DNA of 64,000 bases, from the NCBI GenBank assembly GCA_964019155.1, contig OZ025244.1:49605469-49669468 (forward strand), read 5' to 3'. The position numbers and the translations under genes were made by a program. Below the pieces are notes generated by a model. The model searched no databases and had not been told where the DNA came from. It was given only the letters and a program-made list of their open reading frames with translations. This document shows positions 1 through 11,202 of this stretch, in pieces. Within the stretch, counting starts at the first letter, position 1; each line of letters starts with the position of its first letter. Origin of the DNA: Osedax fenrisi. Lineage: Eukaryota; Annelida; Polychaeta; Sabellida; Siboglinidae.

Positions 1-817
1 AAATAGATGGACATTCGACAAGGTCGTATCCAATATGGTAACATCGCGTGATGAGGCATCCACAGATGTTTGCCTCTGAAATCACTGCAGAGATGTATAG
101 ACACCGGAGTACAGGGAAGCTATAGTTTAGTATACTTGCTCTTACGCATATTTAATCAATTGTATCCCCTAGAAGAGTCCGACCGCATCTACAGACGAAC
201 GACACGCGTCTCTCTGTAGGATGGGTCCACTCTTCACCAGTACGGCAAACTCGAGCTACCGATTAGCTCCAAGAAATGAAACTCTAATATAGAAAGAGAG
301 ATGATGGCAGTGGTCTTCGGATGCGAAAGCTACACTGCTCCTCCGATCGACGCCTGTCCGAGGTTTTGATAATAGTACTGCCGAGCTGCTATTCAATCGA
401 AAGATTTCGACCCCCCCCCCCCTTCCTTGTGTATACGATACATACCAACCGCACGTAGACTGCGAAGTAGCTACATACTACCACGATACCTCAACCACGA
501 TGCCACGCCCCCTTATCGCCGAAGACTCGAACGTTCTATACCGCTACCCGATATCCCGCAAGTTAAACTGGCGACCATCACGCAATATGGCCCGCAACCA
601 CGCAGTTACAATTTAGGTACCCCATACGGTACTTACATTCGTCGTAACCGCCGCGACATCCGCCCCGTACCTACCGATACACTACCGTGTACGCAACACG
701 TTACACCCGCGGAACACCCGTTGGACACGCCCCCTGTATTACGACGTTCCACACGTATTCGACATACTCCCGACCGTCTTGGTACTTCCAATTGAGTTTT
801 GTTTAAACAAAGAGGGA
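1..817 (+). mobile_element. Degraded Ty3/gypsy retroelement, 3' internal part
   Basis: At about 274-330 one frame reads NIEREMMAVVFGCESY, the conserved end of a Ty3/gypsy RNase H domain (family consensus YSxIEREALAVVFG). At 427-795 an open frame reads RSYNLGTPYGTYIRRNRRDI and then RRSTRIRHTPDRLG, the usual C-terminal tail of gypsy Pol just before the 3' LTR. The integrase core expected between the two is missing, so the copy carries a large internal deletion as well as stops and frameshifts. The purine-rich stretch at 805-817 just before TGTT is a plausible polypurine tract. GC content here is clearly higher than in the flanking DNA, which fits a fairly recent insertion. The element's 5' part lies outside the window. 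Confidence 0.8.
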
Positions 818-1333
818 TGTTATATATATATATTACAAATGCACATACATGTCTGTATACACGCATACACAATTATATATATACCTATATATATATATAC
901 ACACATATATATATATATATGCATATACCCCTATATCATATATATATATATATATATATATTCATATCACGTTATACTACGCAGTATTGCATACTCGTAG
1001 ATATCTATATTCCAATGTATATTTTGTGCCCATATATAGACACATATGAAGTACCACGCTGGGTTAATTCCACGAGTTGTTATTGTGTTATTGTCAAACA
1101 CACGCTTATCTGGAATGCGAGCGCGCGCGATATTACGCAATCGAAGTCGCGCGCATTCCTCGATAACTCCCTAATATGGTATTAAATGTATAGGCGTGCG
1201 TTCCACGCTCCCTATAAGAACTCCCGGGTTTCTACACTCGGCAGTCAGCACACCACACTCCTTGATCCACTATCTCCCATATCCCCATTTCTGCATAACT
1301 AATAAAGCTTAACCTTGAACCTGGTGTTATCCA
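818..1333 (+). repeat. 3' LTR of the degraded gypsy element
   Basis: The region begins TGTTATATA right after a purine tract and ends near GTTATCCA, giving TG...CA ends. It contains a (TA)n-rich U3 at 820-955, a GC-richer block at 1070-1270 and an AATAAA signal near 1300. Only one LTR is in the window, so the exact 3' border is inferred. Confidence 0.6.
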
Positions 1334-1334
1334 T

Positions 1335-2290
1335 ACATACATATCTATATACTCATATCCATTAGCAGTACACACACAGATACACAACTGTGAAAATAAC
1401 AATATAAATAAATATGCTTTTATAGGGCTCACTCTGGAAGTAATGCAGCTAAAAAAAACCTTCAACAATTAAAACTTAACCCAACCTAACCACAACTGTT
1501 AAAATAACAATATATATAAATATGCTTTTATAGGCTCATTCGGGAAGTAATGCAGCTAAAAAAATCTACACAAATTAAAACCTAACCCAACCTAACCACA
1601 ACAGTGAAAATATAATTGTATAGGCTAACTCGAGAAGTAATGCAGCTAAAAAAACCTATACAAATTAAAACTTAACCCAACATAACCACAACTGTGAAAA
1701 TATCCTTGTATAGGCTAACTCGGGAAGTAATGCATCTAAAAAAACCTACACAAATTAAAACTTAACCCAACCTAACCACAACTGTGAAAATAACAATATA
1801 AATGAATATGCTTTTATAGGCTCACTCGGGAAGTAATGCAGCTAAAAAAACCCACAAAATTAAAACTTAACCCAACCTAACCACAAAAGAGAAAATATAC
1901 TTTTATAGGCTAACTCGGTAAGTAATGCATCTAAAAAAACCTACACAAATTAAAACTTAACCCAACCTAACCACAACTGTGAAAATAAAAATATAAATTA
2001 ATATGCTTTTATAGGCTCACTCGGGAAGTAATGCAGCTAAAAAAACCTACACAAATTAAAACTTAACCCAACCTAACCACAACTGTGAAAATATCCTTGT
2101 ATAGGCTCACTCGGGAAGTAATGCAGCTAAAAAAAACCTACACAAATTAAAACTTAACCCAACCTAACCACAACTGTGAAAATAACAATATAAATTAATA
2201 TGATTTATAGGCTCACACGGGAAGTAATGCAGCTAAAAAAATCTACCAATATTAAAACTTAACCCAAATTAAACACAAAGGGACAATAAA
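1335..2290. repeat. Minisatellite with telomere-like CCTAACC core
   Basis: About nine tandem units occur, each containing AACTTAACCCAACCTAACCAC, a short AT spacer, TTTTATAGGCTCACTCGGGA and AGTAATGCAGCTAAAAAAACC. Two unit lengths alternate, about 105-108 bp with the ATATAAATTAATATGC spacer and about 85-90 bp with a TATCCTTGTATAGG spacer. A diverged inverted pair of the same unit occurs at 52921-53065 and 53534-53680. The CCTAACCC core resembles the insect (CCTAA)n telomere repeat but is not a pure telomere array. Confidence 0.9.
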
Positions 2291-2305
2291 TATAACTAAA
2301 AATAT

Positions 2306-2346
<41 letters not shown>

Positions 2347-3500
2347 GACTCACTCGGTATTTAATGCATATATAATTATAGAATATATTTTAGAAAAAAT
2401 ATTTTTTACAAAACTATATTTTTTTCTTTGAATATATATGATGACATTTGGCGAAATATTAAAACAGAGATGGAAACACTATTATTCATATTTTCATGAT
2501 TTTTCTGATTTTATTACATGTATTTTCGTACTCCTAATCTGATGAATTCAAAATGTATACGAAAAATTTACCGTAAGTCGGTCAAATAGACTATTCTAAA
2601 ATCATGTATTTTTCACTTTTTCGGCCGTAGCTCGAAGAATATTAAACATAAGAAGTCACAATTTATCAAAGTATATTCTATTTTAATTATCTATTTAATA
2701 AAATTAAAATTATGTAAATTGAATAATTATTGTAGATTTTGATTTTTTACATCACCTATGTTTAATAATTTATGTTTACATGTCGTAGATAGGAAATAAT
2801 TAATATAAACTCGTAATGTAAAAAATATTAACTCGATATTACTCGTTCGTGAATTTTTCTCAATAATACGGGTAAATAAATTCCGATTTACCAATTGTTA
2901 TTTCGATATTCAAACCGGAAGTACCATTTCGCAAATCTACGTAATGTATTCGAAATTAAAGAAACTCATTTTTACGAAATTATTTACGATAAAATTCTCC
3001 ACGATAATGTTTGTTATTAAAAATTTGCGTCGAATTTAAATTTTTCGATTACGTAAATCGATCAAAAAATGACACTATTTAACGATTATTGGTATCGCGT
3101 GAATACATTTTCAAAAAAGTAAATCATTCATGTTACCCCCGCTGCCCCACTTTATCTCCCGACGTTTTCCTTACGTTTTCCTTACGGCGAATTTTAATTA
3201 TTTGAATTTATACAAAATATTAAATATTAAATTTTAACGATAAAAACCCAAAATACTACCAGAAATATTGCCCGTAGATGAAAATGAGTGTGCGCATACT
3301 ATGTATTCCTAAATATATTTCGAGTAGCTAACCTCATATGTATACATTGGCAAAAAAAAATTTAAAATCGAGCATTATTTGAATTTAAGTATACACTTTG
3401 TTGAGATTTTTGACGGAAAAAGACTTTTATGGGAAAGAGATTTTGAAAAATTTTGAAAAAAAATCACACCTCAATTTAAAAAAATTATTTTCCTATCCGA
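2291..3500. other. AT-rich stretch with no recognisable gene
   Basis: It starts with a (TA)n tract at 2302-2340. From about 2390 to 3300 the sequence has more CpG (many TTCG, CGAT and ACG words) than its surroundings, but every frame is broken by stops. It may be an old unrecognised transposon. No terminal repeats were found. Confidence 0.4.
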
Positions 3501-3504
3501 TAAC

Positions 3505-3565
3505 GTCGAGGTGGGGATGGCTCGGCCTGCGGCCTCGGCGTACGAGCCCGCCGCGCACCACCTAA
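3505..3565. other. GC-rich nested hairpin island
   Basis: A 60-bp GC-rich island in very AT-rich DNA. GGCTCG at its start pairs with CGAGCC near its end, and GGCC-TGC-GGCC forms a smaller inner hairpin. It could be the end hairpin of a rolling-circle transposon or a captured fragment. No CTRR end was confirmed. Confidence 0.4.
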
Positions 3566-3719
3566 TTAAAGTATGTTTAGACGAATATATATATAGATTA
3601 ATATATGTTATTATTTTAAATAAATAGATTAATATTATTAATTTTATTTGAATAATTTACTAATAATATATATATAGTTTATTAATTTAATTATGTATAT
3701 AAATTTATAGAGTTTATAT

Positions 3720-3960
3720 TTATAAATAAATACACATGCATATATATATATATATACTTAAAATAGACTGTGTTTTTTTTGAATTATTACAACAATTTGA
3801 CAAATATTTTTTATAAAATAATTTGTCGGCATTTCTTATTACTGAAGTTAAAATATTCCGATATTTTTTATATTTAGTATGATAATTTTTATAAGCTATA
3901 CACAATTTTATTAATTTTTTTTGTGTATACATTTTAATAAAGAATTATTTATCCATGGAT
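3720..3960 (-). mobile_element. Short LINE fragment (between endonuclease and RT)
   Basis: A 70-codon minus-strand frame (3720-3932) contains KYKKYRNILTSVIRNADKLF, matching the same zone (KFYTKYKNILTSLLRRSEYL) of the minus-strand LINE at 28.2-33.1 kb. It is a truncated relative of that element. No other part of the ORF is nearby. Confidence 0.6.
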
Positions 3961-4224
3961 TTTTAATGTATTACTTATAATGTTGGTAATATATAAATGA
4001 CATTTATTTAACATTAATTTAAACATATCTATACAATAATTAAAAGCAGTATTTGTATCCATATCAGAAAAATCCCATTTATGATAAATAATGATATGTT
4101 TTAATTGTATGGTTGAGTTATTAACTCTTTTAATTTTAGAAATAGGTTTATTATTTTTTTAATTGAAATTGTTAAAATTTAAATTAAAAAAAGTAAAAAT
4201 AGGATTGTTATCACTTATATCATT

Positions 4225-4869
4225 AAGTTATCAATTCGATAATAAAATATAACACTATATTATTAATAAATAAAGCATTCTAAAAATTGTATTTTTAATT
4301 TCTATATTTTTTATCAAATATTCATTAAGTTATAAGCATATATCTAGAGGTCATATAAGTTCCTAATACGGATACTCTAAATGTCTTAATACGACACCCT
4401 ATAACCAATTAGCGCGCATCGTATTAACAATTCTGATTTTCATAAAAATCGCGTGCGTTATAATATTAATACCATCAATAAAGCTAATTCTATAAACATT
4501 ATTATTTAGATACTTAAACGGTATTATTAAGTAAAAAATAATAAAAATAAATAAATTATTAACTAATTAAATTACAAATTGAAATTTTTCTGATTGATTC
4601 ATCAATAATATATAGTTTATCTAGTGGTATACAGTGTTTCCGTATTATAAGTTATAATTTATAATATAGAGTGTCCGTATTCGGACATGGGTACCGAATA
4701 CGGACACCCCCGTTATCTATGGAATTAAAAGATTAAATAAATTTTAAAATCACAATAATATCTATAATCATATAATATTAATATATTGTACTTTTTAATA
4801 CAAATAATGAGTAATACAAATTTAAGACCATGTATTGTTAAAGTGTCCGTATTAGGTTACTTTCCCCTA
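4225..4869 (-). mobile_element. Partial TIR element, family 1 (GGGGAAAGTAACC)
   Basis: The right end reads GGTTACTTTCCCC followed by TA, the reverse complement of the left terminus of the full copy at 21173-22432. The shared interior includes the motif near 4683 made of CCGTATTCGG, a spacer and CCGAATACGG, and the CCTAATACGGATACTCTA and GTCTTAATACG words near 4362-4402. The other half of the element is not contiguous: the matching right-end piece lies at 6181-6367 in the opposite orientation. Confidence 0.75.
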
Positions 4870-5879
4870 AATACAAACGATTGCAATTATTTGCCAACTT
4901 TTTAAATGAGTTTATAATTAAATTTGAAAATTGTTATATATCTGCAGTAGGAGTTTTATATACCACTTATATTATAGTTTATATTATTAAATTTCAATAA
5001 AATTGTATATTGATATATTTAAGTTATAAATTATTGTATATACTGAGAGACTGCATGTAGTTAATGACAATTCTATTTAACTCTACGCAACACTGTATAT
5101 AGTTAATTCCTGTTAGAATTATAAGTGTTATTTTATATACACGTAAACAAAAGCTATAGGTCAGAAACTAGGTTAGAAAGAAAATATTTTCTGAATTTAA
5201 AAAATAGGTTTCACAAAATATAATATACCATTAAGGGTATTACCAGAGAGTAATTATATGTTAACAATTAAATTAAATGCATATTAATAATTTAATATTT
5301 ATGCAAAGTTGTTTGTATATAGGATAATATTTAAAGCCGCTAGCATCAATACTCTAAAACTAAACACAATCGTTATATAATAGTGTGTTACGTAAGAATT
5401 GAGGGTACTATCACGTGATCAATATGATCTATAAATATCACATATTTATAAAGTAACAACACTTCATATATTAATTAATGATATTAACGTATATGCGGTT
5501 TAATCGTGAAATATATATGGTATATTATTGATGATTATATCACGTAATAGCAAGTACTTGATTGATTTACTTATATATAAGTATATATATATATATATAA
5601 TAAATGATATATCACTAAAGTAATTAAGTATACGTAGTTCAATAAATATGCATACATAATTATAGAATAGATAGTATATTATAAAATACCTATGTTTCCT
5701 ATAGCCAATTTACTAAATTTAACTTAAGTAGTGTATGTTATGAAATAAGATATATATATATAACACCAAAATATATAATAGAAATACGGTATTAGTGATA
5801 TACAATATTATATTTGGTAATAATTATATTATGGATGTTAGTCTTCCATTTATTAATATAATAATAGATACGCTGATGT

Positions 5880-5925
<46 letters not shown>

Positions 5926-6035
5926 ATTATTACTATATATCATTATACGCCATACATTATACGTACAATATAATTTAATATTTAAGTTTACTATCTACAC
6001 ATTAAATATATAAATAATTAATTATAATCATAAAG
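4870..6035. other. AT-rich intergenic or intronic DNA
   Basis: No gene or terminal repeat is recognisable. A (TA)n microsatellite occupies about 5888-5922. Donor-like GTAAGA at 5394 lacks an open exon in front of it. This stretch could be intron upstream of the Thr-rich exon. Confidence 0.4.
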
Positions 6036-6119
6036 TTCCGTATACTACTACGACTACAACAACTCCTACTACAACTCATAATACATCTACGATGGAAGAT
6101 ACACCACGTGTTACTTCAA
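6036..6119 (+). CDS. Candidate internal exon, Thr-rich mucin-like stalk
   Basis: This 84-nt stretch is bounded by AG at 6034-6035 and GT (GTACAAG) at 6120. Read in phase 1 it gives 27 complete codons rich in Thr and Ser: PYTTTTTTTPTTTHNTST, then MEDTPRVTS. Such Thr/Pro-rich segments are typical of O-glycosylated extracellular stalks. It begins and ends in phase 1, as extracellular-domain exons often do, and joins in frame to the exons at 8394 and 9443, giving a stalk followed by one membrane helix. Without splicing the frame ends at TAG (6127-6129), so a terminal exon is the alternative. Exons further upstream were not found. Triplet repeats can look coding by chance, so support rests on the phase match and on the GC-richer base use relative to the flanks. 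Confidence 0.5.
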
Positions 6120-6180
6120 GTACAAGTTAGTAGTTCAATATAATTTATAATAATGATATAATTATATACTTTAATAATAA

Positions 6181-6367
6181 AAAAAATCAGTTTATTGGAT
6201 ATATTATCAATATTTTGAATAATTAAAAAATAAAAAATACTTTTTAAGACTATTTTTATAATTATGAATATTTTATTCATTAACATTTTTTTTGTAGGAT
6301 TTATGGTTTCTGAGATACCGAGAGTGTCCGTATTCGGGTACTGTCCGTATTCGGTTACTTTCCCCTA
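6181..6367 (+). mobile_element. Right end of a family 1 TIR element
   Basis: The AATCAGTTTATTGGATATAT start and the CGGTTACTTTCCCC-TA end match 22252-22432 of the complete copy. The segment is missing everything upstream. Together with 4225-4869 (reversed) it adds up to nearly one whole element. Confidence 0.75.
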
Positions 6368-6559
6368 CACTGTTTTTACCGTAATAAAGTTTAAAATGTT
6401 ATTGTTTAGTTTTAATTATTGTTTTTTTCAACATTTATTAAATACTAATCCTATACATTTATATTATTATTGTTATTCTAATATATATTAGTATATTAGA
6501 AAAAATACTTTAGTAATGGACAATAAAATTATATTCTTTAGTATTATTATATGTGGATA

Positions 6560-7254
6560 TTGAAACTGGCCGCCGCGATAATTTTAATATTTTATAGGGC
6601 GTGGCTAAATTCTCAAAGATAATTAAATATTCAAAAATTCAAATATTCAAATATAAATGACATTTACTGTAAATATTCAAATATTCTAATATTAAAACAT
6701 GTAAATGAATGTAATAAGTATTCATATATATATAGAATATATATATATATATCAATATATTGTATATCGTTAATTTAACATAAATCATATTGTGATACAT
6801 ATAGATATTATTTAAAATGTCTAAATAATCACATTCATATTAATAATATAAATAAGGAAATATTGTATAATAATTATTCTTCGAATAAATAAAAAAATAT
6901 TCAAATCGCATATAATCATATGAGAGTATATATGTTATATATAATTATATATGATTCATTAACTTATATTTTACGATGATACGTATAGATACTATGTAAA
7001 ATGCAAAATATTCGCATTTAATCAATATAAATACGGAGATATCGCATAAGAATAAATAAACATCTATTCAATACGCATATAGGCTTATATTAGACCTACA
7101 CTTGAATATTCAATATATTTAATATAGGCTTATATTAGACCTACACTTGAATATTCAATATATTTAATATATTTAATATTATATTACTATTAATTATATG
7201 TATAATACGTATATAGTAGGTTATTTATTAAACTTGTCTGACTATGTATTAATG

Positions 7255-7295
<41 letters not shown>

Positions 7296-7987
7296 TTTAA
7301 ATATTATACCAGAATTATTCTGAGAATATAAAAATTGTTATTTATAAAAGTTATTCACCGTATTATAATGGTATATAATTTCAATTTTAACTTATAACTA
7401 TAATATAATATAACATATTTAGAATTAAGTATGTCCCTTATTTGAATAATGAAATAATAGTATATATATGTGTATGTATGTGTTTTAAGAGTATGTTTAA
7501 ACTATAATAAATTCCTAATGACAATCATCAACACTTAATGTATGAGGTCACATAATTTTATATAATGTAAATATATAATATATTTAGCAAATTGAATAAT
7601 ATAATTATTAATTTTAAAACTACAGTATTTTCAAAATCAAAATAAAATCTAAGATGATAGTTACTACTATTTTGTAGATACCTTAGATGATTAAAATATA
7701 GTTATCGTATTATTATAATATAGTGAAATCTTAATGAAAAGTGTAATCTTAAAGATATAATAGATTATAAAGTTAAAATATAGTGTTCGTACTATTATAA
7801 TAAAGTGAAAAGTTAAAATAAAGCAAGTGAAATGATGTAATAAAGTTAAAATAAGAAAGTGTAAAATTATAAATTATTATATATTATACATACTATTATC
7901 ATTTTTATCATCATAATATTCATAAAATATAAATGTATAGATTTGTTATCAATATTATTAATTTTGTAACTAAGTATAAGTAGAAAC

Positions 7988-8021
<34 letters not shown>

Positions 8022-8173
8022 TACTAATTACATTCATTTATATGTTCCAATATTAGAATATTTGAATATTTACAATAAATGTCATTTATATTTGAATTTT
8101 TGAATATTTAATTATCTTGAGAAGTTAACCACGCCGTATAAAATATGAAAATTATCGCGGCAGCCAGATTCAA
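6560..8173. mobile_element. Long-TIR (foldback or MULE-like) element
   Basis: The left end, TTGAAACTGGCCGCCGCGAT, is mirrored at the right end by ATCGCGGCAGCCAGATTCAA. Similarity in inverted orientation continues about 175 bp inward (about 6560-6740 against 8000-8173), including TAAATGACATTTA-type words and the GGCGTGG box. The interior has no open frame and is AT-rich, so the element is non-autonomous. The 8 bases flanking each side do not match, so the target duplication is lost or the true ends are slightly different. It lies in the inferred intron between the exons at 6036 and 8394. Confidence 0.75.
7082..7177. repeat. Tandem duplication, ~50-bp unit, two copies
   Basis: GGCTTATATTAGACCTACAC followed by TTGAATATTCAATATATTTAATAT occurs twice head to tail, with no visible mismatch over the shared part. 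It lies inside the long-TIR element, and the identity implies a recent duplication. Confidence 0.8.
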
Positions 8174-8393
8174 GTGTAACCTTATTATACGTTAAAATTA
8201 AATAGTATACAATATATTACATGAATGGTATTATAACATTATATGTCATCGAGTATTCATTTACAAAGTATAAATGTTAAGTATGATTATGATATCATCA
8301 ATGTGTGGGTATTATTAATGAGTAACGATAATTATGATCTAAATAAATAGTGTAGAAATATAGTCCAAAATAAACAAAACTCGTGTTTAACAG

Positions 8394-8438
8394 CTCGAAG
8401 TGAAATATCTCAGTATTCTACGAGTATTGAGATTATCA
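8394..8438 (+). CDS. Candidate small internal exon (15 codons)
   Basis: The 45-nt segment is preceded by TGTTTAACAG and followed by GTAAAG. Read in phase 1 it gives RSEISQYSTSIEII, with split codons at both ends, the same phase as the exons at 6036 and 9443. Inserting it would lengthen the Ser/Thr-rich extracellular stalk by 15 residues. It could be an alternative exon or a chance match, because the exons on either side also join in phase without it. Confidence 0.35.
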
Positions 8439-8667
8439 GTAAAGTGTAAAACTTATATAATAATTAAAATGGGTATGATTTTATCATTTACGAATATAGT
8501 TTAATATTTTAAATACTTAGGGAGCGGAATGGTAAAAAAGTTCTATATATAATATTTAGATGATAAAAATGTCTATAATAAAAAGTAACTTTTTATTTTA
8601 AATAATTAATTAATTACTCTAATTTATTACATAATCATTTGTTGTCACTTATTAACAAAAACATTAG

Positions 8668-8721
<54 letters not shown>

Positions 8722-9442
8722 ATTATGTATATGTGTGAGTGTATATAATTAAACCATTGAATCAAATAAGGTGCGTATGCATCATAAATATAATTATTTA
8801 ATATTATATAATTTTAAAATATAAATCGAATACATTACGAGACACCTATTGCATATTCATATACGTACTTGCCTTATTTTAATGCTGTTTTATGCCTTTT
8901 TTAATGCCTAATAAATAGTTAATAATATTCAGTAATATATAAAAGTGAAATCACAGTATTCTAAACCTATATGATTTATAGCAAATTCAAAAAAAAATAC
9001 GATCTTAAAATTCAGTATTTATCGATATATTAGAAGTATGCTGATACATATAAATTATCGGCTACTACTCCGTTCTCTCACATGTATTATAGACATCTTG
9101 GAATTAAAATATATAAAAAATGAAAAAATATAAGTTGTTTAATTATCAAATATAATGATGATAGATAAATAAGCTAAATTAATTTTTAATTAAGTTTAAC
9201 TATCTCATATTATACTTTATTATATACATTTATTATATGTAGATGATTACTTTTTACAATAATTTATTATATTAATATCATTTTTTTATATAATAAAATA
9301 TTATAATTATTTTTATAATTTCAATTCATCATATGCTAATAACACAACCACTATTATTTTGTATTAACACTATAAATAATATATAATAATATATCATATA
9401 TATATATATAAATATATTTTTCATTATAATTTGTATACATAG

Positions 9443-9645
9443 GTAACATTCCTGAAAATGACGATGAAGTTAACCGAGAACCGCCTCATCTTAAATTATT
9501 TATTATATACTTAAGTACACTCTTGATGATTATATGTATAGCGTCCTATAACCTCATTTATCACGTGAATAAAAACGAGAATGTAAATGATGCTGTTTTA
9601 AAATATAACTATGTTGAAAGTTCAAAGACAACCTCTTTTATATAA
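9443..9645 (+). CDS. Terminal exon, single-pass membrane protein C-terminus
   Basis: The exon follows ACATAG (acceptor at 9441-9442) and reads in phase 1 for 66 codons to TAA at 9643-9645. The product starts NIPENDDEVNREPPHLK, an acidic and basic juxtamembrane segment. A hydrophobic helix follows (LFIIYLSTLLMIICIASYNL), then a 30-residue polar tail ending SSKTTSFI. Two AATAAA signals follow within 15 bp of the stop. With the Thr-rich exon upstream, the simplest reading is a type I membrane protein with a mucin-like stalk and a short cytoplasmic tail. No enzymatic or receptor domain is in the window and I do not recognise the family. The balanced codon content in DNA where other frames are full of stops supports real coding. 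Confidence 0.6.
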
Positions 9646-9659
9646 TAAACATCAATAAA
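9644..9659 (+). promoter_or_regulatory. Polyadenylation signals (two AATAAA)
   Basis: AATAAA occurs at 9644-9649, overlapping the stop codon, and again at 9654-9659. Both suit the transcript ending with the 9443-9645 exon. Confidence 0.5.
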
Positions 9660-9722
9660 GGATAACTATCTTAGTAGTTTATTTTTAATCTTATATAAAT
9701 ATATGTATATAATATTATAATA

Positions 9723-9756
<34 letters not shown>

Positions 9757-9757
<1 letters not shown>

Positions 9758-9980
9758 TAGCCGTTTTGGCCCGGTGTATGTGCGCATAGTTGAGAATTAT
9801 TAGTTATTATTAGAAAATTGCATGATCTAGGTGTATTTTAGAAATAAGAAGTATATTATTTATTTGATTTAAATTAATTATGATATAAAAAACAAATGTT
9901 GATGGTGTATTTTAGAAATAAGAAATATATTATTTATTTTATTTATATGAATTATGTTATAGAAAACAAATATTGAGAAA
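9757..9980. repeat. Dispersed-repeat end plus ~71-bp tandem duplication
   Basis: ACTAGCCGTTTTGGCCCGGT just after a (TA)n tract resembles the ACTAGCxG...CCCG motif often seen at the ends of dispersed insect repeats. It is followed by two direct copies (about 9835-9905 and 9906-9977) of a unit starting GGTGTATTTTAGAAATAAGA. Confidence 0.5.
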
Positions 9981-10006
9981 TTAATATAATATACATAATA
10001 AATGGA

Positions 10007-10535
10007 AGTTATCCCTATCTGAGTTATCCTTATCTGAATTAGCCCTATCGGAGTTAGCCCTATCTGAATTAGCTCTATCGGAGTTAGCTCTATCTGAATT
10101 ACCCTATCCGAGTCAACCATATCTGAATTAGCCCAATCGGAGTTAGCCCTATTGGAGTTAGTCCTATCTGAGTTAGCCATATCTTAATTAGCTCTATCGG
10201 AGTTAGCTCTTTCTGAACTAGCCCTATCTGAGTTAGCCCTATCTGAATTAGCCCTATCGGAGTTAACCCTATCTGAGTTAGCCTTATCTGAATTAGCCCT
10301 ATCGTAGTTAGCCCTATCTGAATTAGCCCTATCTGAGTTAGCCCTATCTGAATTATCCCTATCTGAATTAGCTCTATCGGAGTTAGCTCTATCTGAATTA
10401 GCCCTATCTGAGTTAGCCATATCTGAATTAGCCCTATCAGAGTTAGCCCTATCTGAGTTAGCCCTATCTGAATTAGCCCTATCGTAGTTAGTTCTATCTG
10501 AATTAGCCCTATCAGAGTTATCACTATAGGAGCAC
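10007..10535. repeat. 15-bp minisatellite (GAATTAGCCCTATCT)
   Basis: About 35 units of GAATTAGCCCTATCT and variants (GAGTTAGCCCTATCG, GAGTTAGCTCTATCG) follow each other. Because 15 is divisible by three, long repetitive open frames appear on the minus strand (for example ANSDRANSDRANSDR). Nothing else suggests a protein is made from it. Confidence 0.95.
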
Positions 10536-10769
10536 CTCGTCTCTCAATAAAATAAGTTATGTATATTCGTATAAGAACTGTATAATTATGAAATAAATTA
10601 AAATAAATTTAATAAGTCGTACGAAATTATCTCGTACAAGATTACTGTTAACCATAAATCTCATTGGATGAAATTAATGTTATTAAAAAGCGCCACCTAT
10701 TAAATATTCGAGGCGAATTAATTTGTATCTTAATTTGTAAATCCACTTTAATATATGATAACACGGTAC

Positions 10770-10970
10770 TGTATCGAGATCGATTATGATATTTGTGATT
10801 AGCATAAACAACGATCATAAACAAAACAATAATATTGACTTACCTAAATGACACGTAATATTAAACATCTATATTAAACTTAAATACTAAATACAAGACT
10901 ACTTAAAAGTTAGTTTCTTATGATAGCACTTCTAAGTAGTATATAACGTACAACTAACTAAAACGTTACA
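10770..10970 (+). repeat. 5' LTR
   Basis: It runs from TGTATCGAGATCG to ACGTTACA and is nearly identical to the 3' LTR, with a few substitutions and single-base indels. The close match suggests insertion was not ancient despite the many broken ORFs. Confidence 0.95.
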
Positions 10971-10981
10971 TGGTGACAGCG
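10971..10981 (+). promoter_or_regulatory. Primer binding site
   Basis: TGGTGACAGCG follows the 5' LTR directly. The leading TGG pairs with the CCA end of a tRNA, as expected for minus-strand priming. Which tRNA is used was not determined. Confidence 0.7.
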
Positions 10982-11202
10982 AAAAACGTAATTTTATTTA
11001 TAAAAAAAGCATTTATTACATATTATTCGTAATTTATTACTTTATAAATTTAAAAAAATTTATTTGTAAATTTTTTTGTTATTTTATTTAAAAAAGCCTT
11101 GCATTATTATTAGATTAGTATTATATTAGTATTATATTAGTATTATATTAGTATTATATTATTATTATATTATTATATATATATATATTATTGAAACTAT
11201 TA

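Noticed and set aside
779..1185. Overlapping plus-strand frames rich in Tyr and Ile
   Set aside because: They come from (TA)n tracts within the LTR.
1335..2290. True telomere array
   Set aside because: The unit is 85-108 bp with only a short CCTAACC-like core; no pure (TTAGG)n run is present.
9878..10524. Three minus-strand open frames of 78-141 codons
   Set aside because: They translate the 15-bp minisatellite (SDRAN or IGLIQ repeats) and have no other coding feature.
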